From Leisingera aquimarina DSM 24565 (GTDB lineage: Bacteria; Pseudomonadota; Alphaproteobacteria; Rhodobacterales; Rhodobacteraceae): a stretch of DNA of 64,000 nucleotides. Below are positions 53,943-61,867 of the stretch, piece after piece. The first letter of the stretch is position 1, and each line of letters starts with the position of its first letter. The notes beneath the pieces were generated by a model. The model did no database searches. It had not been told where the DNA came from and saw only the letters and a list, made by a program, of their open reading frames with translations. A program made the translations under genes and the position numbers. The stretch lies in NCBI RefSeq assembly GCF_000473165.1, contig NZ_KI421504.1:3448094-3512093 (forward strand). The letters run 5' to 3'.

Positions 53943-54713
53943 ATGTTTCCGATCCGCGACCACAACCCGTCCGGCCGCAGGCCCTATGTCGTTTATGCGC
54001 TGATGGCGGTGAATATCCTGGCGTATTTCTACTACACGGCGAGCTATGCCTCCCCCCGCGCGCTGGCCTATTTCTATGACGCTTACGCGGTGGTGCCAGC
54101 CGAGATCAGCCACGGCTACGGGTTCGAGACCCTGTTCACCTCCATGTTCATCCACGCAGGGCTGATGCATCTGGGCGGCAACATGCTGTTCCTATGGATC
54201 TTCGGCGATAATCTGGAAGACGAGATGGGGCATCTCCCCTTCCTTGCGTTCTACCTTGTCAGCGGTATCGGCGCCGGGCTGATCCATGTGATGTCGGCCC
54301 CCGGTTCCATGGTGCCAACAGTGGGGGCCTCCGGCGCCATTGCGGGCGTCATGGGCGGCTACCTGTTGATGTTCCCCAAGGCCCGCGTTGATATCCTGCT
54401 GGTGCTGATCATCTATTTCCGCATCTTCACCATCCCCGCCTTCGTGATGCTGGGCGTCTGGCTGGCGATGCAGTTCTTTGGCGGCCTCGGCGCCGACCCC
54501 GACCAGGGCGGCGTGGCTTATTGGGCCCATGCCGGCGGCTTTGCCGTCGGGCTGGTGATGTGCCTGCCGCTGTGGCTGCGGCGCGGCGGCCCGGCGTTCT
54601 GGAACAAAACCCATGGCGCCCCGCCGCATCCGGAAAACGAATATGAATACGCCGCCAGCCGCATCCCCAAACTGCCGCGCAAGAAGCGGCGGCCGGGGCC
54701 TTGGGGGAAGTAG
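53943..54713 (+). CDS. rhomboid family intramembrane serine protease
   Basis: 256 residues, six or seven transmembrane helices. The catalytic dyad is Ser130 in GASGAIAG and His196 in AHAGGF; HLGGNMLFLWIFG (helix 2) and a long L1 loop with GYGFETLFTSMF fit the family. A C-terminal cytoplasmic tail is basic (KLPRKKRRPG). The ATG at 53943 lies only seven bases after a terminator hairpin and has no visible Shine-Dalgarno; GTG at 53904 is the alternative. Confidence 0.9.
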   Translation: MFPIRDHNPSGRRPYVVYALMAVNILAYFYYTASYASPRALAYFYDAYAVVPAEISHGYGFETLFTSMFIHAGLMHLGGNMLFLWIFGDNLEDEMGHLPFLAFYLVSGIGAGLIHVMSAPGSMVPTVGASGAIAGVMGGYLLMFPKARVDILLVLIIYFRIFTIPAFVMLGVWLAMQFFGGLGADPDQGGVAYWAHAGGFAVGLVMCLPLWLRRGGPAFWNKTHGAPPHPENEYEYAASRIPKLPRKKRRPGPWGK

Positions 54714-55054
54714 AAAGACGGCAAGAGGTTCGCATCAAGGATATGCCGGAATTGATGTCCCCACAGGCGAACTCGATAAGCCGAGGCAGGATTGCAACGG
54801 CCACAAAGAAAGACTGTCCTATCAAAGAACTTAAAGGCTGTTCTAAAACCGGAACGCAGAGCCTTATTGTGTAGTGTTTGAATTGATGCAGCCGGGTGGA
54901 GGAAGATGGCCGTTTGATCGTCGAGCGGCCTGCAGTGAAAATAAACTAAAAGTAATGCAGACCGCTCTCCCCCGGTTCTCATCCCCCCAGAACAACACCG
55001 GGATGTCCGGGGATGTAGGGCAGCAAAAGACTATGTCCAGCAGAGGAACTCAAA
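54714..55054. other. intergenic region, 341 bases, no gene seen
   Basis: Nothing convincing in any frame. The region is less GC-rich than the flanking genes, with AT-rich segments near 54850-54960. GAGGAACTC is the ribosome site of the GFA gene at its right end. Confidence 0.55.
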
Positions 55055-55435
55055 ATGCCCCAACTGAACGCAACCTGCCACTGCGGCGCCGTTGAGATCG
55101 AAGCGGATTTTCCCGAAGGCCTCGCCTCTGCCGCGCGTTGCGACTGTTCTTTTTGCCGCCGCCGCGGGGCGGCTGCCGTCACCGCCGTTGCCGCCAGCCT
55201 GAAGGTGCTGAAAGGGGTGGAAAATCTCAGTCTCTACACCTGGGGCACTCATACCGCGAAACATTACTTCTGCAAGACCTGCGGCATCTACACCCACCAC
55301 CAGCGCCGCTCAGACCCCAAGGAATGCGGCGTCAATCTCGGCTGTATCGAAGGCGCCAATCCGCGGACGCACCCTGAAACCTATGGCGAGATCCCCTGGA
55401 ACGACGGGGTTAACCACCCGTCTGATCAGCAATAA
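55055..55435 (+). CDS. GFA family protein, second copy
   Basis: 126 residues; Mss4-like zinc fold with Cys pairs CHCGAVEIEAD, CDCSFCRRRG and FCKTCGIYTHH. Subtype differs from the protein at 29836, with a KYFC-like YFCKTCG signature. Function unknown in most members. GAGGAACTCAAA precedes the ATG. Isolated gene. Confidence 0.88.
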   Translation: MPQLNATCHCGAVEIEADFPEGLASAARCDCSFCRRRGAAAVTAVAASLKVLKGVENLSLYTWGTHTAKHYFCKTCGIYTHHQRRSDPKECGVNLGCIEGANPRTHPETYGEIPWNDGVNHPSDQQ

Positions 55436-55440
55436 CCTCC

Positions 55441-55462
55441 TGCCCGGCCGATAGGCCGGGCA
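55441..55462 (+). terminator. hairpin after GFA gene
   Basis: TGCCCGGCC-GATA-GGCCGGGCA, nine-base perfect stem, starting five bases after the GFA stop. No T-run; may act with downstream structure. Confidence 0.55.
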
Positions 55463-55564
55463 GCGCCCAACCCTCCCGTCAAACCAAAGGTTTGCCTCCG
55501 GCAAAACGGCAGGGCGCATGCGCCCCTCCCAGGCTCGGGCGCAGCCCCATCCAATCACACAAAA

Positions 55565-55593
55565 CAAAAAACGCGGCGCAATGGCCGCGTTTC
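55565..55593 (-). terminator. rho-independent terminator of suhB-like gene
   Basis: AAACGCGGC (55569) and GCCGCGTTT (55584) pair; on the minus strand the hairpin is followed by TTTTTGTTTTG, a strong T-tract. It lies just downstream of the stop of the monophosphatase gene. Confidence 0.8.
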
Positions 55594-55617
55594 ATATTCT
55601 CAGTCTCACGGACCAGT

Positions 55618-56403
55618 TCAGCCGCGGATCACCTTGGCGAAGCTATCAAAGATCGGCTCGTTCGAGCACACAACCGAACCGGAATCGATAATGCCCGCAT
55701 CGGGATCAATCGCCTCGGCAAACCCGCCGGCCTCTTTCACGATGATGATGCCTGCGGCCAGGTCCCAGGCGTTCAGGCGTCGTTCCCAGAACCCCTCATA
55801 GCGGCCTGCGGCCACATAGGCCATATCCAGAGCGGCAGAGCCCCAGCGGCGCACGCCGGCGCAGGCGGGCATCAGGCGGGCAAGATCTTGAAGCGTCAGC
55901 GGCAGGTCGGCGCGGCCGCCAAACGGCACGCCGGTGGCAAAGATCGATTCAATCATCCGGTGGCGGCCCGACACACGGATCCGAGTATCGTTCATCCAGG
56001 CGCCGGCGCCCTTTTCGGCAAAGAACATCTCGTCCTTAGCAGCGTCATAAACCACGCCGGCAACGATCTTGCCCTTGTGCTCCAGCGCGATGGAAATCGC
56101 CCAGTGCGGCAGCCCGTGCAGAAAGTTGGTGGTGCCGTCCAGCGGATCGACGATCCAGCGGCGGGTCGGATCCTCGCCGTCTTCCTCGCCGCCCTCTTCG
56201 GCCAGCCAGCCATAAGTCGGGCGTGCGTTGCGCAGCTCTTCCTTGATGATCTTTTCGGCGGCGATGTCGGCCTTGGAGACAAAGTCCCCGGCACCTTTCA
56301 TCGACACCTGCAGGTTCTCCACCTCGCGGAAGTCTTTCACAAGGGAACGGCCAGCCTTGCGGGCGGCCTTGATCATCACATTGAGGTTTGCGCTGCCAAT
56401 CAT
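55618..56403 (-). CDS. inositol monophosphatase family protein (SuhB-like)
   Basis: 261 residues, Mg-dependent phosphatase of the IMPase family. Metal ligands lie in LAEEGG, WIVDPLDGTTNFLHG and NAWDLAAGIIIVKEAGG. As a SuhB homologue it may also work in rRNA transcription antitermination, but that is only known for some. Isolated, facing a MDR oxidoreductase gene beginning at 56594; terminator downstream. Confidence 0.93.
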   Translation of the reverse strand: MIGSANLNVMIKAARKAGRSLVKDFREVENLQVSMKGAGDFVSKADIAAEKIIKEELRNARPTYGWLAEEGGEEDGEDPTRRWIVDPLDGTTNFLHGLPHWAISIALEHKGKIVAGVVYDAAKDEMFFAEKGAGAWMNDTRIRVSGRHRMIESIFATGVPFGGRADLPLTLQDLARLMPACAGVRRWGSAALDMAYVAAGRYEGFWERRLNAWDLAAGIIIVKEAGGFAEAIDPDAGIIDSGSVVCSNEPIFDSFAKVIRG

Positions 56404-56593
56404 GTCTGCAGTATCCTGTCACGTCGGGGAGATGCCGGTCAAACCGTGCCTATACGCCCCCTGCCCGCAGTTGCCAAGGGGCTTTGCCGCAATGAGGGTT
56501 CCTGGCCTGACGTCCGGTTACAGCAGCCAGGGCGGTTGAATTCCCGCATCGCCGCGCCCAAACTCCAAAGCAATCAGATCAAGGAATATTCCC

Positions 56594-57613
56594 ATGCCCG
56601 ACCAGATGCAGCGTATCGTGCTGGCCAGCCGCCCCGAAGGCCAGGCCAGCGAAGACAATTTCCGCCTTGAGGCGGTGGACCTGCCCCAACCCGGCGAAGG
56701 CGAAGTCATTGTAAACGTTCACTATATGTCGCTGGACCCCTATATGCGCGGACGCATGAATGCGGGCAAGTCCTATGCCCCGCCAGTCGAAATCGGGGAA
56801 ATCATGACCGCCGGCGGCGTTGGTAAAGTGATTGCATCGAACAGCCCGGATTTCCAGGCCGGCGACTTTGCCCTTGGCATGTTCGGCTGGGCCAGCCATG
56901 CCTGCGTTCCTGCGTCTGAAATCCGCAAATTGGACCCGCAGCTGGCGCCGCTTACGACAGCGCTTGGCGCTCTCGGCATGCCGGGGTTTACCGCTTGGCA
57001 TGGCTTAGAGGCCTATGGCCGCCCGCAGGCCGGTGAAACCTTGGTGGTCGCGGCTGCCACCGGCCCGGTGGGGTCAATGGTTGGCCAGCTGGCAAAGCAG
57101 GCAGGCCTGCGCGTGGTCGGCATTGCGGGCGGTGCTGACAAATGCAAGCTGGCGGTGGAGACCTTCGGCTTTGACGCCTGCCTCGACCACCGCGCTTACG
57201 CATCGGCCGAAACACTCAGCGAAGCCCTGGCCTCTGAATGCCCGCACGGCATCGACATCTATTACGAAAACGTCGGCGGCAAGGTGCTGGAAGCGGTGCT
57301 GCCCAATATGAACAACTTCGGCCGGATCCCGGTCTGCGGCATGATCGCCTGGTACAACAGCGCTGAAACCGATCTGACCGCCCCCGCCATCTGGCGCTCG
57401 GTGCTGACCAGATTCCTGTCCGTGAACGGCTTCATCATCTTCAACCACTACGACCGCTACCCGGAGTTCCTGCAGGAGGTTGCCCCCAAGATCGCCAGCG
57501 GCCAGATCAAATACCTGGAAGACATCGCCGAAGGGTTGGAGAACGCGCCCAAGACCTTCCTGTCGATGATGCAGGGCGGCAATACCGGCAAGCAAATCGT
57601 CAAGCTGGTCTGA
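56594..57613 (+). CDS. NADP-dependent oxidoreductase, MDR superfamily (CurA/leukotriene B4 DH-like)
   Basis: 339 residues. Substrate-binding N-domain with LDPYMRGRMN, nucleotide-binding domain with AATGPVGSMVGQLAKQAGLRVVGIAGG, and an inner CLDHR-like segment. It lacks zinc ligands, as in the medium-chain reductases that reduce enone double bonds. YENVGG and NRRIPVCGMIA are typical. Isolated gene, ribosome site AGGAAT. The substrate is unknown. Confidence 0.92.
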   Translation: MPDQMQRIVLASRPEGQASEDNFRLEAVDLPQPGEGEVIVNVHYMSLDPYMRGRMNAGKSYAPPVEIGEIMTAGGVGKVIASNSPDFQAGDFALGMFGWASHACVPASEIRKLDPQLAPLTTALGALGMPGFTAWHGLEAYGRPQAGETLVVAAATGPVGSMVGQLAKQAGLRVVGIAGGADKCKLAVETFGFDACLDHRAYASAETLSEALASECPHGIDIYYENVGGKVLEAVLPNMNNFGRIPVCGMIAWYNSAETDLTAPAIWRSVLTRFLSVNGFIIFNHYDRYPEFLQEVAPKIASGQIKYLEDIAEGLENAPKTFLSMMQGGNTGKQIVKLV

Positions 57614-57696
57614 GGCAGGGCGCAGCGGCGGCGCATCGCGCAACTGCGCGGAGCGGGCACGGAAGCCGGAACGGCGCCCGGCCGCTCTGCGCCGCC

Positions 57697-58602
57697 TCAA
57701 ACATGCTGCAGTTTGCGCGCCTCGACCTTGGCCAAGCGGATCAGCTCTTGCATGTAAGGCTTCTCGCGATCCTCGGTCCGGATAGCTGCGTAAAGCCGCC
57801 GGGTGATCCCGGACTTGGTCAACGGCCGGGTCACGTAATCCGAGGAATATTTCACCTCCCGAACCACCCAGTCCGGCAGCACCGACACGCCGCGGTTTGA
57901 CGCCACCAGCAGCAGTATTACCGCCGTCAGCTCCACTTGCCGGATCGAGGCAGGCTCAATCCCCGCCGGGATCAGCAGCTGGCTGAACACATCCAGCCGG
58001 GTCTTGTCCACCGGGTAGGTGATCAGGTTCTGACCGATGAAATCCGCCGCCTCAACGAATGGTTTCTCCGCCAAGGGATGCTGAGCCGAGGCAACAAACA
58101 CAGCATTGTAATCAAACAGCTCGATAAACTCGACGCCGGCGATGTCCTCGGGATCGGAGGAGACCACCAGATCCACCTCCTCTTTCTGCAGCGCGGGCAG
58201 CGCGTCAAACGCCAGACCGGGCCGGATATCCACATCCACATCGCCCCAGTTCTTGCGGAACCCTTCCAGCACCGGGAACAGCCATTCGAAGCAGGCGTGG
58301 CATTCGATGGCGATATGCATCCGCCCTGTATTGCCATCCCGCAAAGAGGAAAATTCTGCTTGTGCTGCTTCAAGTTGCGGCAAAACCTGCTCTGCCAGCC
58401 GCAACAGGCGCAGTCCCGCCGGCGACAGTTTCATCGGCTTGGAGCGCCGGATGAACAGCTCTACCCCCGCTTGCTCCTCCAGCCCTTTCACCTGATGGCT
58501 CAGCGCGCTTTGGGTGATGTTCAGCTGATCCGCGGCGCGGGCCAACCCGCCTGCCTCGTGAATAGCCTTGATGGTACGGAGGTGACGGAACTCAATATGC
58601 AT
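57697..58602 (-). CDS. metR: LysR family regulator of methionine synthesis (MetR)
   Basis: 301-residue LysR protein: helix-turn-helix IEFRHLRTIKAIHEAGGLARAADQLNITQSALSHQVKGLEEQAGVELF, then an effector domain of the homocysteine-binding MetR type. Divergent from metF, which is the standard arrangement. MetR activates methionine/one-carbon genes with homocysteine as coinducer. The assignment rests on the divergence from metF and the helix sequence. Confidence 0.9.
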   Translation of the reverse strand: MHIEFRHLRTIKAIHEAGGLARAADQLNITQSALSHQVKGLEEQAGVELFIRRSKPMKLSPAGLRLLRLAEQVLPQLEAAQAEFSSLRDGNTGRMHIAIECHACFEWLFPVLEGFRKNWGDVDVDIRPGLAFDALPALQKEEVDLVVSSDPEDIAGVEFIELFDYNAVFVASAQHPLAEKPFVEAADFIGQNLITYPVDKTRLDVFSQLLIPAGIEPASIRQVELTAVILLLVASNRGVSVLPDWVVREVKYSSDYVTRPLTKSGITRRLYAAIRTEDREKPYMQELIRLAKVEARKLQHV

Positions 58603-58636
58603 TATTCAATTGCGCTCATGTTGTTCTTGAGGATTA

Positions 58637-58649
58637 TGAAATTGTCTCA
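58637..58649. promoter_or_regulatory. candidate MetR site in metR-metF intergenic region
   Basis: TGAAATTGTCTCA resembles the MetR consensus TGAAN5TTCA imperfectly, and TGAGGATTATGA lies just before. It sits in the 98-base divergent promoter region. Confidence 0.35.
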
Positions 58650-58700
58650 CAATGCTGCGCGTGCAACAAGAGCTGAAATCAACCTAGCGAGAGACCTGAG

Positions 58701-59570
58701 ATGACGACGCCCAAGATTTCCTTTGAATTCTTCCCGCCGCAGAATCTCGAAGCCTCCTTCCGGCTTTGGGACACCGTGCAAGTCCTTGCGCCGATGGATC
58801 CGCGCTTTGTCTCGGTGACCTATGGTGCCGGCGGCACCACCCGCACGCTGACCCGGGACGCAGTGTCGACACTGCATAAATCCTCCGGCTTGAACGTGGC
58901 CGCGCATCTGACCTGCGTGAATGCCTCCAAGGCCGAAACGCTGGAAATTGCCGACCAGTTTGCCGAGGCTGGCGTGACCGAGATTGTTGCGCTGCGCGGC
59001 GACCCGCCCAAAGGTGAAGGCAAGTTCATCCCGCATCCCGACGGTTTTGCCAATTCGGTGGAGCTGATCAAAGGGCTGGCCTTGCGCGGCAATTTCAACA
59101 TCAAGGTCGGCGCCTACCCGGACCGCCACCCGGACGCCGCAGATCAGGCCGCAGACGTAGAATGGCTGAAGCGCAAGCTGGACGCCGGCGCGGATGAGGC
59201 GCTGACCCAGTTCTTTTTCGAGGCCGAGACCTTCTTCCGCTTCCGCGATGCCTGTGAAAAGGCCGGGATCGACGGCAGCAAGCTCACCCCCGGCATCCTG
59301 CCGATCGAGAACTGGAAGGGCGCGCGCAACTTTGCCAAGCGCTGCGGCACCATCATTCCGGACTGGGTCGAAAACGCCTTTGCCAAGGCGCTGCGTGACG
59401 ACCGCGAGGAACTGCTGGCCACAGCCCTTTGCACCGAGCTGTGTTCAGACCTGCTGGAAGGCGGCGTGGAGAAGCTGCACTTCTACACGCTGAACCGCCC
59501 CGAGCTGACCCGCGATGTTTGCTTTGCCCTGGGCGTCACCCCCAAGGTGGCTCTGTCGAACGTGGCGTAA
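58701..59570 (+). CDS. metF: methylenetetrahydrofolate reductase
   Basis: 289 residues, FAD-dependent reduction of methylene- to methyl-tetrahydrofolate for methionine synthesis. ISFEFFPPQN (substrate/FAD Glu), SVTYGAGGTTR, LTCVNAS and ALRGDPP are the family motifs. The ATG at 58701 follows GAGAGACCTGAG. Divergent from metR. The next gene (thioesterase at 59635) is on the same strand but unrelated. Confidence 0.97.
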   Translation: MTTPKISFEFFPPQNLEASFRLWDTVQVLAPMDPRFVSVTYGAGGTTRTLTRDAVSTLHKSSGLNVAAHLTCVNASKAETLEIADQFAEAGVTEIVALRGDPPKGEGKFIPHPDGFANSVELIKGLALRGNFNIKVGAYPDRHPDAADQAADVEWLKRKLDAGADEALTQFFFEAETFFRFRDACEKAGIDGSKLTPGILPIENWKGARNFAKRCGTIIPDWVENAFAKALRDDREELLATALCTELCSDLLEGGVEKLHFYTLNRPELTRDVCFALGVTPKVALSNVA

Positions 59571-59634
59571 GCCTTGCAGCCCCCGGCGCGCGGTTTCTAA
59601 TGGAGGGACCTTCCCCTCCAAGGACCCGCGCGCC

Positions 59635-60120
59635 ATGTTTTACGCTAAAAACCCCGCCGACCTGCTGACAATGGAGCAGATCACCCGGATTTCCGGTCTG
59701 GACTTCATGCAAGGTATTCTGGACGGCCGCCTGCCCGGTCCCCCGATTGCCGAAACGCTGGGATATCATCTGCACAGCGTTGAAGACGGTCGGATTGTGT
59801 TCCGCGGCACGCCGGAGTTTTCCGTCTGCAACCCGATGGGCACCGTTCATGGCGGCTGGTACGGCACGCTTCTGGACAGCGCCATGGCCTGCGCTGTGAT
59901 GACCAAAGTTCCCGCGGGTTCGGTCTACACAACGCTGGAATACAAGATCAATATCCTGCGGGCGATCCCGCTGGGCACCACCATCGACTGCAGCGGCAGC
60001 ATCGACCACGTAGGCCGCTCCACCGGTGTCGCGCATGGCGAAATCCGCGGACTGGAAGACGGACGTCTCTATGCCACCGGCTCCACCACTTGCATTGTGA
60101 TGCGGATCGCCCAAGGCTGA
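59635..60120 (+). CDS. PaaI family thioesterase
   Basis: 161 residues, hot-dog fold: NPMGTVHGGWYGTLLDSAMACAV is the HGG catalytic helix, and the following strands carry YTTLEYKINILRAI. The ATG at 59635 follows AAGGA. Third PaaI-type thioesterase in the window. The gene lies 64 bases after metF; coupling with it is unlikely functionally. Substrate unknown. Confidence 0.9.
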   Translation: MFYAKNPADLLTMEQITRISGLDFMQGILDGRLPGPPIAETLGYHLHSVEDGRIVFRGTPEFSVCNPMGTVHGGWYGTLLDSAMACAVMTKVPAGSVYTTLEYKINILRAIPLGTTIDCSGSIDHVGRSTGVAHGEIRGLEDGRLYATGSTTCIVMRIAQG

Positions 60121-60212
60121 CCCTTTGGCAATTGCGCCTTCCGGGCTTGTCCGCCGCTTTCATCCGTTTATGCTCCAGCAGGACTCCGGGAAAACCGGAA
60201 AGAGGACTGATC

Positions 60213-60728
60213 ATGCCGCCAAACAGTCTCGGCCGGGCCGCCACAGCCCGCATTCAAATCCTGGCCCCTGCCAAGGAGCTGGATTTTCTGGATACGCAAT
60301 CCGTTGTTCTGCCGGCGCCTGTCACCCCGCTGGAAGCCTGGAACATCATGCACGCAAAGCCTTTGCCGGGCATGAAGCTGGCCTTCCAGCTGCGCGACGC
60401 CATTTCCGCCTGCTTCGGGGTTAAACGCATCGGCGGCATTTCCCGAGCACCGAAAGCGGCCGTCAAAACAGGCGATAAGCTGGATTTCTTTCTGGTAGAG
60501 GCCCTGTCGGACGAGGTGATGACCCTTACGGTCCGGGACCAGCACTTGGATGTTATGACCTGTGTTTCTTCCAGCAGCGGTGTTTTGTCGGTGACGTCAT
60601 CCGTCAAAACACACAACCTCTTTGGCCGGATTTACATGATCCCGGTCCGGCCCGCCCACAAGCTGATTGTGGCGTTGTCCTTGAAACGGCTTCGGCGGGA
60701 GTTTGACCGCCGCGCAGTTGCCGGCTGA
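60213..60728 (+). CDS. DUF2867 domain-containing protein
   Basis: 171 residues with the DUF2867 pattern WNIMHAKPLPGMKLAFQLRDAISACFG...KTGDKLDFFLVEALSDEVMTLTVRDQHLDVM and a C-terminal ...RPAHKLIVALSLKRL. Cytoplasmic, beta-rich; function unknown (related to the START/SRPBCC-like folds). The ATG at 60213 has GAGG upstream. It converges on the DUF2235 gene with a 62-base gap. Confidence 0.82.
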   Translation: MPPNSLGRAATARIQILAPAKELDFLDTQSVVLPAPVTPLEAWNIMHAKPLPGMKLAFQLRDAISACFGVKRIGGISRAPKAAVKTGDKLDFFLVEALSDEVMTLTVRDQHLDVMTCVSSSSGVLSVTSSVKTHNLFGRIYMIPVRPAHKLIVALSLKRLRREFDRRAVAG

Positions 60729-60790
60729 TATTGCCGCCTAGGCCCGGTTTCATCCGCTATCGGTTTACTGGAGAACGCCAGGCCCGCCCT

Positions 60791-61867
60791 TCAGGTCTTG
60801 GAGAACCTGGTCAGCCAGCCGCCAGCCGACCCATCGGGGATGGTGCCCGTGCTGACGCTGCTGTGCAAGCGCTCGCTGCCATCCAGACCAACCCGGCGGC
60901 GGCTGCGCAACAGGAAAATCTTACCCCAGCCGCGCCAAGTGCCGACAGACGGCGCCTTGGGATCGACCGGAAACCGCATCCGCCAATCCAGCGGCAGCGG
61001 CAGCCCGCGATCTTCGGCCTTTTCCAGCATCCACACCAAAGAGACGTTGGCCTTGGGCCGGGCTTCCTCATAGCCGCCAAGCTGGCCGCCGACGTCACCA
61101 TGGGCGCCGCGGAACCAGACCTGCTCCACATGTCCGCCCCAATCTTTGGGGCAATCCCACAACACTGGTTTGAAAACATCGCGAGTTTCATCCAGCGCCA
61201 GCGCGTGGTAGCCGCTTTTAACGTGGTGGCCCAAGTGGTGGTTATGGAAGTTGTGCCGGTTTTCCGCCCAGCGCCACAGCAGCGGCAGGCGCAATCCCAA
61301 GGCCTTGACAGTATCCCAGGCGCCGACCATCTCAATCTCGATGTCTTCGTGGCAATGCACCGCGGTAAAAGCGCCCGAGGTCTTATACCGCCCGTTCAGC
61401 CGGTAATGCCGGTAAGCGGTGCGTATGTTGCGCACGGTGGCATGTTCCGCCTTCAGCAGGCCGATCCGGTCGATCACTCCCGCCAGCGAGCGCACTGCAT
61501 AGGCCCCGCGGGAATAGCCGAACAGATAGATACGGTCGCCAGGCCGGTAGCGGGAGGCAAGATACCCATAAGCACGGCGGATCTGCCGGTTGATGCCACG
61601 CCCCATCATCACATCAGGCGCGCTGCCCCAGCCTTTCCACTGAACCCCGGATTCATAAAAGACCGAAACCTGACCACCCATTTCCCGGCACAGCCGGAAC
61701 AGCTGGCCGGCGTGGGTTTCGTGCCCTTCTTCCAGTGTCGACATGGTGCCGTCCAGAATGATCACATGAGCCTGCGGCCCGCGCAGCTTGGTTTCGCCGG
61801 AATGCTCCGAGCGCAGCGGCCGCCCGAGCCACCCTAAAACCCTTTTACTCAGCTGCGTCAGAAACAT
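60791..61867 (-). CDS. DUF2235 domain-containing alpha/beta hydrolase
   Basis: 358 residues. HVIILDGTMSTLEEGHETHAGQLF is the DUF2235 N-terminus, and YLFGYSRGAYAVRSLAG contains the nucleophile Ser in GYSRG; WDTVKALG is another family motif. Members include type VI phospholipase effectors (Tle1-like) but also housekeeping hydrolases. No T6SS gene is nearby. Its start overlaps the end of the molybdopterin-binding gene by 23 bases, on the same strand. Confidence 0.88.
   Translation of the reverse strand: MFLTQLSKRVLGWLGRPLRSEHSGETKLRGPQAHVIILDGTMSTLEEGHETHAGQLFRLCREMGGQVSVFYESGVQWKGWGSAPDVMMGRGINRQIRRAYGYLASRYRPGDRIYLFGYSRGAYAVRSLAGVIDRIGLLKAEHATVRNIRTAYRHYRLNGRYKTSGAFTAVHCHEDIEIEMVGAWDTVKALGLRLPLLWRWAENRHNFHNHHLGHHVKSGYHALALDETRDVFKPVLWDCPKDWGGHVEQVWFRGAHGDVGGQLGGYEEARPKANVSLVWMLEKAEDRGLPLPLDWRMRFPVDPKAPSVGTWRGWGKIFLLRSRRRVGLDGSERLHSSVSTGTIPDGSAGGWLTRFSKT

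Noticed and set aside
55492-56670. A 392-residue plus-strand frame over the SuhB-like gene
   Set aside because: Antisense to a conserved enzyme with intact metal motifs; rejected.
60791-61867. Type VI secretion effector (Tle1-like)
   Set aside because: Only DUF2235 similarity; no VgrG, Hcp, immunity protein or T6SS gene nearby.
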